A stretch of 6,812 nucleotides of DNA from contig DLFX01000400.1 in NCBI GenBank assembly GCA_002482405.1, positions 1-6,812 on the forward strand, read 5' to 3'. The notes beneath the pieces were generated by a model. The model did no database searches, was not told the DNA's origin, and saw only the letters and a list, made by a program, of their open reading frames with translations. Shown piece by piece: positions 1 to 5,650 of this stretch. A program made the position numbers and the translations under genes. The stretch is from Firmicutes bacterium UBA7709. Its GTDB lineage: Bacteria > Bacillota_A > Clostridia > Peptostreptococcales > Anaerovoracaceae. Positions within the stretch are counted from its first letter, which is position 1, and the number at the start of each line of letters is the position of its first letter.

Positions 1-864
1 GGGTTTTCCTTTGTCGGCGTAGAAGCGACCGCCGTCGCCGCCGGCGAATGCGTCAATCCGGACAAAACGGTTCCGAGGGCGATAAACAATGTGTTCTGGA
101 GAATCATGATCTTCTATATCGGGGGAATCATTGTCGTCGCAACATTGCTTCCCTATACGGACCCGAACCTGCTGAGCGGTTCCATCGACAACGTTGCGGT
201 GAGCCCCTTCACGCTGATCTTTGAACGGGCGGGACTCGCAATCGCCGCCTCTCTGATGAACGCGGTCATCCTGACCTCCGTACTGTCCTGCGGCAATTCG
301 ACGCTGTACATTGCCAGCAGGCTCCTTTATTCCATGGCGAAAAGCGGAAAAGCGCCCCGGGTGTTTGCGACGGTGAGCAAGAGGGGCGTTCCGGTCTACG
401 CCGTGCTGGGAACGGCGCTGATCTCCTGCCTGTGCTTCCTGTCCTCCTTTGCCGGAGACAGCGTAGTTTACACCTGGCTGTACAACGCCACGGGCCTGAC
501 GGGCTTTATCACCTGGTTCGGGATCTGCATCTGCCATCTGCGGTTCAGGAAGGCGTTCAAGGCCCAGGGAAGGGATATGGCCACCTTGAAATATAAGGCG
601 AAATTCTACCCCTTCGGAACCGTGGCCGCCCTGATCATCTGCGGGCTCGTGATCCTGGGGCAGGGGTATTACGCCGTAACGGACGCGGGAATCGACTGGT
701 ATGGCATCCTGGTAGCGTATATAGGATTGCCCATCGCGGTGGGCCTTTATATCATCCACAGGATCGTCAAGAAAACCAAGCTGATCCCCATCGATGAAGT
801 GGACCTGTCCGCAGGGGACGGCACTGAGCCGTCTAACGCTGAAACAGAGGCGGCGGGAATTTGA
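1..864 (+). CDS. Amino-acid permease, APC superfamily (AAT-type), C-terminal part; 5' end outside window
   Basis: The frame is open from base 1 and gives 287 residues with no start, so the N-terminal part (roughly 190-200 residues by comparison with ~480-residue AAT permeases) lies upstream. The fragment opens with the family's cytoplasmic-loop signature: GVEATAVAAGE, then NPDKTVPRAI (residues 6-28), which matches the GxE...AGE..NPxKxxPxAI pattern of LysP/GabP-type transporters. About six hydrophobic segments follow, near residues 34-52, 77-110, 133-150, 156-180, 200-222 and 231-252, as expected for TM7-12. A charged cytoplasmic tail ends the protein. It should be a proton-coupled amino-acid uptake carrier in the plasma membrane. 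The next gene starts 15 nt later, so the two are probably co-transcribed, and the downstream enzymes suggest arginine or a related guanidino compound as substrate. That specificity is inference from context, not from residues. A GTG at base 91 falls inside the conserved region and is not the real start. Confidence 0.93.
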   Translation, partial: GFSFVGVEATAVAAGECVNPDKTVPRAINNVFWRIMIFYIGGIIVVATLLPYTDPNLLSGSIDNVAVSPFTLIFERAGLAIAASLMNAVILTSVLSCGNSTLYIASRLLYSMAKSGKAPRVFATVSKRGVPVYAVLGTALISCLCFLSSFAGDSVVYTWLYNATGLTGFITWFGICICHLRFRKAFKAQGRDMATLKYKAKFYPFGTVAALIICGLVILGQGYYAVTDAGIDWYGILVAYIGLPIAVGLYIIHRIVKKTKLIPIDEVDLSAGDGTEPSNAETEAAGI

Positions 865-879
865 AGAGGAGGAAGCGAA

Positions 880-1755
880 ATGAAATACGGATGTCAGTCA
901 ATGGTGGGAAGGCTCAACGCCGTTCTGATCAAAACCCCGGACAATGCGTTTCGGAACCAGAGCTATCTGAATGAGGAATACGGGAATTACGGATATCTCG
1001 GATGCCCCGACTTTGCCAAAGTCATGGAAGAATACAAGGTCTTTGAAGAAATCATCCGCCGAAACGTGGAACACGTCTTTTACCTTCCCTTTGACGAGGC
1101 TGCGGGGATGGATTCGATCTATGCCCACGATACGGTTAAAATAACAAAAAAAGGAGCGATCTACTTTCCCATGGGAAAAAAGCTTCGGAAGGGAGAGCCG
1201 CGGGCCACGCAAAGATATCTGGAGTCCATTGGGATCCCGACCCTGGGAGTCATCACAGGAGCGGGAAGGATGGAAGGCGGCGACGTGGTTTGGATGGATG
1301 ACCGCACGGTAGCCATCGGAAGAGGCTACCGCACCAATGACGAGGGTATCAGGCAGTTCCGGGAGCTTGCGGGAGACCTTATCGATGAGATCATCACCGT
1401 TCCCATGCCTCACGGAGAGGGAGAGGACGCATGCCTTCACCTCATGAGCATTATCAGCATGGTAGACCGGGATCTGGCCGTCGTCTATTCAAAATATATG
1501 CCGGTGTTCTTTCGGGAGTTCCTGATAGAGAAAGGGATCAGGCTCATCGAAGTTCCCGACGATGAATACGATTATCTGGGGTCCAACGTTCTTGCCCTGG
1601 GGGATCGGAAATGCGTCGTTTTGCAGGGGAATCCCAAGACAAAGGCGGCCCTCCTGGACGCGGGGGCGGAAGTATATGAATATCCGGGCAGGGATCTATC
1701 CTATTTCGGCACCGGCGGTCCGACCTGCCTGACCTGTCCGCTGCAAAGGGACTGA
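880..1755 (+). CDS. DDAH / arginine deiminase superfamily hydrolase (guanidino-group modifying enzyme)
   Basis: This 291-residue, single-domain cytosolic protein belongs to the pentein (amidinotransferase/deiminase) fold. Catalytic positions are visible: D78 and D84 (DSIYAHD), E132 in MEGGDVV (130s), H187 in CLHLMS, and the nucleophile C283 in GGPTCLTCPL near the C-terminus. The D78/D84/E132 spacing (6 and 48) equals that of D60/D66/E114 in Pseudomonas dimethylarginine dimethylaminohydrolase, as I recall it. GRGYRTNDEGI (147-157) matches the deiminase GxxxRTxxxxI element. Such enzymes attack a guanidinium carbon through a Cys-thiouronium intermediate, giving citrulline plus ammonia (from arginine) or an alkylamine (from methylarginines). 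The length is close to DDAH (~255-290) and well below classical ArcA (~410), so ArcA is unlikely; a specialised arginine or guanidine hydrolase remains possible. The start is fixed by AGGAGG at 867-872, 7 nt before the ATG. Superfamily certain, substrate not. Confidence 0.88.
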   Translation: MKYGCQSMVGRLNAVLIKTPDNAFRNQSYLNEEYGNYGYLGCPDFAKVMEEYKVFEEIIRRNVEHVFYLPFDEAAGMDSIYAHDTVKITKKGAIYFPMGKKLRKGEPRATQRYLESIGIPTLGVITGAGRMEGGDVVWMDDRTVAIGRGYRTNDEGIRQFRELAGDLIDEIITVPMPHGEGEDACLHLMSIISMVDRDLAVVYSKYMPVFFREFLIEKGIRLIEVPDDEYDYLGSNVLALGDRKCVVLQGNPKTKAALLDAGAEVYEYPGRDLSYFGTGGPTCLTCPLQRD

Positions 1756-1759
1756 AAAA

Positions 1760-3430
1760 ATGGACATAGAACGGGACATCGAATCGGAGATCGACGCCAT
1801 ACTGAGAGCGTATCTTGCGGTGAACAGCGAAACCGGCACGCCGGGGGAGAAGGACGTTGAAGGGTTTTTGCTGGAGTATCTGGGCGGAATTCCTTATTTC
1901 ATAAAAAACAGGGATCATTTCGGCAGCTATCCGATCAAGGACGACCCCATGGGCAGAGCGGTCTGCTGGGCGCTGGCGAAGGGAACCGGGAAGGGAAACG
2001 ATACGGTCGTACTGATCCATCATTGCGATGTGGTGGGAGTAGAGGACTTTAAAAACCTGAAAGAATTCGCATTCGATCCGGATAAATTGGAGACGGAGCT
2101 GAAAAAGATTTCAGGCGAACTCCATCCCGAGGCAAAGAGGGATCTCGATTCCGGAGATTATCTGTTCGGCCGGGGAACGGCTGACATGAAAGGCGGAGGA
2201 GCGATCCAGCTGGCGCTGTTGAAGCGGTATTCGGAGACGCGGGACCTTGCGGGGAATATCGTTTTGCTCTGTCTGCCGGATGAAGAAAACCTGTCGGCCG
2301 GAATGAGGGCGGCGGTGGACCTGCTGGCAGAGCTGGAGGAAAAGCACGGCCTGCATTACGTCTATGCTTTCAATTCCGAGCCTCATCAGAGAAAAAGCGG
2401 CGACAGAGGACTTCTCTCGGAAGGCTCTGTCGGAAAAATACTGGCGTTCATCTACGCCAGAGGGTTTCTGGCCCATGCGGGCAAGGTGTTTGAAGGTCTG
2501 AATCCGGTGGCGGTGCTTGCGGAAATTGTCGCCCGGACCGAGCTTTCCCCCGTATTTTCCGACAGCGTGGGAGGAGAATCGGCGCCTCCTCCCACATGGC
2601 TTTATCTCCGCGACAGGAAGGAAAACTACGACGTTTCCATGCCTCTGGGAGCAGGCGGCTGCGTCAGCATCCTGACGCAGGATTCGGACCCCGTCTCGGT
2701 ACTGACGAATCTGAAGAAAACCGCAGAGGATTCCTTTGACGCCGTCATCAACCGGATGAACGAAGGCTATGCCGTATTCTGCGACCATACGGGGCGCGGG
2801 GGAAAGAGGCTTCCGTGGAAATCCCGGGTGTCGACCTATGCGGAACTAATGGAGGAAGCATATGGGAATGGCGGAGAGGGATTCTCCGCTTCCTATCAAA
2901 AAAAACTAAAGGAGACAGGCGACAGGATCAAAGGGGGGAAGCTCGACTTTATCGAAGGCAGCTTCCTGATGACGGAATACGTCTTTGAGTTTATCGGAGA
3001 TCTCTCGCCCCGGGTGGTTCTGGGCTTTGTGCCGCCCTATTATCCCAACGTATCCAACCTCCTGCTGGAGGGCCTGACGGAACGGCAGAAAACCCTTGCC
3101 GGCAGAATCTGCGATTACAGTGAGAAGCGCTTCGGCCAGAAATATGAGCGGGAATTCTATTATACAGGGATATCGGATTTAAGCTATCTCTCCTTAAAGG
3201 AGAGCGGGAAGATCCAGGAGGAGCTTGAGAGGGACATGCCGTTTTACGGCGGCGCATACTCCATCCATCTTGAAGCCATCGAGGCGCTGTCCATGCCATG
3301 CATGAATATCGGCCCCTGGGGAAAGGATTTTCATAAGCTGACGGAAAGGGTGTATAAGCGGGACCTCTATGTCGAAACGCCTGCGCTGCTGGACCGGGCG
3401 GTCAGGATCATGCTGGGCGGCGCGGATTGA
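1760..3430 (+). CDS. rocB: RocB-type M20 metallopeptidase/amidohydrolase (arginine utilization protein)
   Basis: The protein has 556 residues, close to Bacillus RocB (~566), and shares its layout: PYF near 45, DPMGRA (62-67), VVGVEDFKNLKEFAFDP (91-107), SGDYLFGRG (131-139) and GISDLSYLS near 471-479. M20 zinc-site residues are present: H88 and D90 (HxD), bridging D142 in GRGTADMKGG, catalytic E175 with E176 in PDEEN, E207 in NSEP, and the final ligand H525 in DFHKLTE. The middle (about 220-400) should be the lid/dimerisation domain. M20 enzymes cleave peptide, N-acyl or N-carbamoyl bonds; RocB lies in the Bacillus roc arginine-degradation genes but its reaction has not, to my knowledge, been established. 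The ATG lies 4 nt after the preceding stop with only a weak AAAGGG ribosome site (1745-1750), so translation is probably coupled to the upstream gene. No signal peptide is visible, so it should be cytosolic. The assignment is firm; the substrate is unknown. Confidence 0.9.
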   Translation: MDIERDIESEIDAILRAYLAVNSETGTPGEKDVEGFLLEYLGGIPYFIKNRDHFGSYPIKDDPMGRAVCWALAKGTGKGNDTVVLIHHCDVVGVEDFKNLKEFAFDPDKLETELKKISGELHPEAKRDLDSGDYLFGRGTADMKGGGAIQLALLKRYSETRDLAGNIVLLCLPDEENLSAGMRAAVDLLAELEEKHGLHYVYAFNSEPHQRKSGDRGLLSEGSVGKILAFIYARGFLAHAGKVFEGLNPVAVLAEIVARTELSPVFSDSVGGESAPPPTWLYLRDRKENYDVSMPLGAGGCVSILTQDSDPVSVLTNLKKTAEDSFDAVINRMNEGYAVFCDHTGRGGKRLPWKSRVSTYAELMEEAYGNGGEGFSASYQKKLKETGDRIKGGKLDFIEGSFLMTEYVFEFIGDLSPRVVLGFVPPYYPNVSNLLLEGLTERQKTLAGRICDYSEKRFGQKYEREFYYTGISDLSYLSLKESGKIQEELERDMPFYGGAYSIHLEAIEALSMPCMNIGPWGKDFHKLTERVYKRDLYVETPALLDRAVRIMLGGAD

Positions 3431-3439
3431 AAAATTCAT

Positions 3440-3468
3440 ATGACCATGTTCGATCCATATAGTATAAT
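3440..3468 (+). promoter_or_regulatory. Sigma-A-type promoter for the MGMT-like gene
   Basis: ATGACC (3440-3445, 4/6 match to TTGACA), a 17-nt spacer and a perfect TATAAT (3463-3468) lie in the 44-nt gap after rocB. Counting from the -10 box puts +1 at 3475, which is the A of the next ATG. An overlapping TATAGT (3458-3463) would shift the start only about 5 nt upstream. No hairpin terminator separates rocB from this promoter, so read-through from the operon is also possible. Confidence 0.65.
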
Positions 3469-3474
3469 GATATC

Positions 3475-3783
3475 ATGAGAAAAGAAGATTTTTTTAACGA
3501 AGTATATGAGATCGTAAAACAAATTCCCAGAGGAAAGGTCACGACCTACGGAACCATCGCGCGAATCCTGGGACAGCCCCAGCGTCCCCGGATGGTGGGG
3601 CAGGCGATGCATTACGCGTCCTTTTTTACGGACGCGCCGTGCCATCGGGTCGTGAACAGTCAGGGACGGATGGCCCCCTGCTGGAGGGAACAGCCGATAT
3701 TGCTGAAAAAGGAGGGCGTCCGCATCAAGGAAAACGGCTGCGCCGACCTGAAGGCCCACTATTGGGAAGGACCTGTTTTGTAA
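3475..3783 (+). CDS. MGMT-family protein (methylated-DNA--protein-cysteine methyltransferase-like, small form)
   Basis: The 102-residue protein consists only of the C-terminal DNA-binding and active-site domain of O6-alkylguanine-DNA alkyltransferases. Recognisable parts are the N-terminal helix and IPRGKVTTYGTIAR (17-30), the arginine-finger region RPRMVGQAMH (37-46), and the active-site motif PCHRVV (55-60) with Cys56. NSQGRMAP (61-68) and KKEGVRIKENG (78-88) follow. Cys56 distinguishes it from alkyltransferase-like (ATL) proteins, which carry Trp there (PWHRVV), although its small size and poorly conserved segment between the G-x-A and PCHR motifs resemble that group. The likely role is suicidal transfer of alkyl groups from O6-alkylguanine to Cys56, or recognition of such lesions. 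The Ada/Ogt N-terminal domain is absent. The ATG has no Shine-Dalgarno sequence and coincides with the predicted transcription start, but the protein alignment leaves no room for a later start. It is separate from the arginine operon by its own promoter. Confidence 0.88.
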   Translation: MRKEDFFNEVYEIVKQIPRGKVTTYGTIARILGQPQRPRMVGQAMHYASFFTDAPCHRVVNSQGRMAPCWREQPILLKKEGVRIKENGCADLKAHYWEGPVL

Positions 3784-3811
3784 AAACCTTTTGTAAAGGT
3801 CAAAAGGTTTT
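3783..3811 (+). terminator. A/T-rich inverted repeat after the MGMT gene, possible weak terminator or attenuator
   Basis: AAAACCTTTTG (3783-3793) and CAAAAGGTTTT (3801-3811) are perfect 11-bp complements around a 7-nt loop, beginning in the TAA stop codon. The arm ends in only four T residues and the stem has three G-C pairs, so termination would be weak. The same arms can form other pairings: ACCTTT/AAAGGT (3786-3791 with 3795-3800) and GTCAAAA/TTTTGAC (3799-3805 with 3819-3825). The inverted repeat is directly seen; its role is inference. Confidence 0.5.
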
Positions 3812-3827
3812 CAAAAAGTTTTGACGC

Positions 3828-3841
3828 GTTGCAAAAGCAAC
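3828..3841 (+). promoter_or_regulatory. Perfect 14-bp palindrome, candidate CRP/FNR-family (HcpR-like) operator of hcp
   Basis: GTTGC, a 4-nt AAAA centre and GCAAC form a perfect 5-4-5 palindrome 80 nt upstream of the hcp ATG. Its size and layout suit a dimeric CRP/FNR-family regulator, and hcp genes in anaerobes are commonly controlled by such a protein (HcpR). If the -10 box is TGTAAT (3862-3867), with +1 near 3874, the palindrome centre lies at about -39.5, close to the -41.5 of class II activators. No convincing -35 box is present, which would fit activator dependence. It could instead be a small RNA hairpin. The palindrome is certain; the regulator is inferred. Confidence 0.4.
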
Positions 3842-3921
3842 AGATATCACTCCGTATTTCATGTAATCTGAATTCATAAAACAGATTCAAATTTAATTCA
3901 AGTGAAATCAGGAGGTATAAA

Positions 3922-5517
3922 ATGTCAAACATGTTTTGTTTCCAATGTGAGCAGACTGCAAAAGGCACAGGCTGCGAGGGGTCTCAGGGAGTATGCGGCA
4001 AGCAGGCGGATACCGCCGGACTGCAGGACGATCTGATCAGCGCGCTGGTACGGCTGGCTTATGTGGCGGAGTCCGTCGAGGCTACGGCTGAAACCCACAA
4101 AATAATGCTTGAAGGACTTTTTACGACGATTACGAACGTCAATTTTGACAACGAAGCGATCCAAAAGCAAATCGCAAAGACCGAAGCTGAAATTTTGAAA
4201 TTAGCATCCAAAGGCGGGGCGAAAGACTCTGGCAAAGATAATAAATATAATGTAAAGGACTTATGGACCGCCGATGTGGACATCCGCTCCTTAAAGTCCC
4301 TGATCCTGTTCGGACTGAAGGGAATGGCCGCGTATGCCTACCACGCCCTTGTGCTTGGCTATACCGACGATGAGGTGAACAATTTCTTTTACAAGGGCCT
4401 CCGCATGGTGGGGATGGAAAACGCGGATACCGGGACATTGCTTCCTGTCGTTCTCGAAACCGGTCAGGTAAATCTGAAGTGCATGGCGCTTCTTGATCAG
4501 GCCAACACCGAGACTTACGGTACGCCTGTGCCGGTGACTGTGCCGCTGACCATTGAAAAGGGCCCCTTCATCGTAGTGTCCGGACATGACCTCTACGACT
4601 TATATCTCCTTCTGGAGCAGACAAAGGATAAGGGGATCAACATCTATACCCACAGCGAAATGCTTCCGGCCCACGGATATCCGAAACTGAAGGCGTATCC
4701 GCATCTCAAGGGGAATTTCGGCACGGCGTGGCAGAACCAGCAAAAGGAATTCATCGATATTCCGGGACCGGTCCTGTTTACCACAAACTGTCTGATGCCG
4801 ATAAAGCAAAGCTACGCCGACAGAGTGTTCACGACGGAAGTCGTCTCCTATCCCGAGCTGGTTCATATCGAGGGGAAAGACGGAAAGAAGGATTTTACTC
4901 CTGTCATCGAAAAAGCGCTGGAACTCGGCGGCTACCCTGAAGACAAGAAGATGACGGGAATCAACGGCGGCGAAACCGTTATGACCGGATTTGCCAGAGG
5001 TACCGTGCTCTCCGTCGCCGACAAGGTCATCGACGCGGTCAAGTCCGGTGATATCAGCCACTTCTTCCTCGTAGGCGGCTGCGACGGCGCAAAGCCGGGC
5101 AGAAACTACTACACTGATTTTGTAAAGCAGAGCCCGAAGGATTCCATCATTCTGACCCTCGCCTGCGGAAAATACAGGTTCAACGATCTGGATCTCGGAA
5201 CCATAGGCGGGCTTCCCAGAATCATGGATATGGGTCAGTGCAACGACGCATACAGCGCGATCCAGGTTGCGGTCGCTTTGGCGGGCGCCTTCAATTGCGG
5301 AGTGAACGACCTTCCGCTGACCCTGGTGCTGTCATGGTATGAGCAGAAAGCCGTATGTATCCTGCTTTCCCTGCTTGCCCTCGGCATTAAAAACATATAC
5401 CTCGGACCCACTCTTCCAGCCTTCGTTTCACCTAACGTGCTGGACCTCCTGGTCAAGGAGTACCAGATTACGCCGACCTCTACGCCGGAGGAAGATCTGA
5501 AGAAGATCCTGGGATAA
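3922..5517 (+). CDS. hcp: Hybrid-cluster protein / hydroxylamine reductase
   Basis: The 531-residue protein matches the prismane/Hcp family (~550). The N-terminal cluster motif is C6-x2-C9-x8-C18-x6-C25, the short spacing of the class I form found in strict anaerobes rather than the longer one of the E. coli type. All hybrid 4Fe-2S-2O cluster ligands can be placed: H222 (SGHDLYD), E246 (HSEMLPAH), C290 (TTNCLMP), C387 (GGCDGAKPGR, the persulfide cysteine), C415 (LACGKYRF), C440 (GQCNDAYS), E474 and K476 (WYEQKAV). The spacing closely follows the Desulfovibrio protein. Hcp is a cytosolic redox enzyme that reduces NO to N2O (and hydroxylamine to ammonia in vitro) and protects against nitrosative stress; in E. 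coli it also nitrosylates proteins. AGGAGG at 3910-3915, 6 nt before the ATG, fixes the start. No hcr reductase gene follows, so the electron donor must come from elsewhere. A strong terminator makes it monocistronic. Confidence 0.98.
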   Translation: MSNMFCFQCEQTAKGTGCEGSQGVCGKQADTAGLQDDLISALVRLAYVAESVEATAETHKIMLEGLFTTITNVNFDNEAIQKQIAKTEAEILKLASKGGAKDSGKDNKYNVKDLWTADVDIRSLKSLILFGLKGMAAYAYHALVLGYTDDEVNNFFYKGLRMVGMENADTGTLLPVVLETGQVNLKCMALLDQANTETYGTPVPVTVPLTIEKGPFIVVSGHDLYDLYLLLEQTKDKGINIYTHSEMLPAHGYPKLKAYPHLKGNFGTAWQNQQKEFIDIPGPVLFTTNCLMPIKQSYADRVFTTEVVSYPELVHIEGKDGKKDFTPVIEKALELGGYPEDKKMTGINGGETVMTGFARGTVLSVADKVIDAVKSGDISHFFLVGGCDGAKPGRNYYTDFVKQSPKDSIILTLACGKYRFNDLDLGTIGGLPRIMDMGQCNDAYSAIQVAVALAGAFNCGVNDLPLTLVLSWYEQKAVCILLSLLALGIKNIYLGPTLPAFVSPNVLDLLVKEYQITPTSTPEEDLKKILG

Positions 5518-5538
5518 GTCATTAACGAAAGAATAGAT

Positions 5539-5583
5539 AAAAAGTTTATCGCAGAAAACAAAATTCTGTGATAAACTTTTTTT
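5539..5583 (+). terminator. Rho-independent terminator of hcp
   Basis: AAAAAGTTTATC...CAGAA (5539-5556) pairs with TTCTG...GATAAACTTTTT (5564-5581) across a 7-nt loop (5557-5563), forming an 18-bp stem with one G-U pair (5551/5569). A seven-T run (5577-5583) follows the last C. It begins 22 nt after the hcp stop. The A-run on the 5' side could also let it act on the other strand. Confidence 0.93.
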
Positions 5584-5594
5584 ATGCAACGGAA

Positions 5595-5624
5595 TGGAAA
5601 TGGCAGAGCCACTTTTCATATAAA
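5595..5624 (+). promoter_or_regulatory. Weak candidate promoter for the metallophosphoesterase gene
   Basis: TGGAAA (5595-5600, 4/6) and TATAAA (5619-5624, 5/6) are 18 nt apart in the short gap after the hcp terminator. Predicted +1 is near 5631, which would put GGAGG at the extreme 5' end of the mRNA. A promoter is expected here because a strong terminator lies just upstream, but this particular match is modest. Confidence 0.3.
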
Positions 5625-5650
5625 GAAACTGGAGGAAGTATAATTAAAGT

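Noticed and set aside
898..1440. Long open frame on the - strand (180 codons) inside the DDAH-like gene
   Set aside because: It lies wholly antisense to a gene with recognisable catalytic motifs, resembles no known family and has no ribosome site; it is a G+C-driven shadow.
2111..2788. 225-codon - strand open frame within rocB
   Set aside because: Antisense shadow; Arg/His/Gln-rich with no domain, while the + strand carries an intact M20 metal site throughout.
3639..3824. 61-codon + strand frame overlapping the MGMT gene and running through the hairpin region
   Set aside because: It uses another frame over the conserved MGMT C-terminus and reads through inverted repeats; no ribosome site and a low-complexity Lys/Phe end.
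3842..3921. Possible riboswitch in the hcp leader
   Set aside because: The stretch is short, A/T-rich and lacks a multi-helix core or any known aptamer motif; only the upstream inverted repeats are structured.
3759..3968. 69-codon - strand frame across the hcp leader
   Set aside because: It spans the palindrome, the hcp ribosome site and the hcp start; composition is that of A/T-rich noncoding DNA.
4600..5061. 153-codon - strand open frame within hcp
   Set aside because: Antisense to conserved Hcp sequence including C290 and E246; no independent coding signal.
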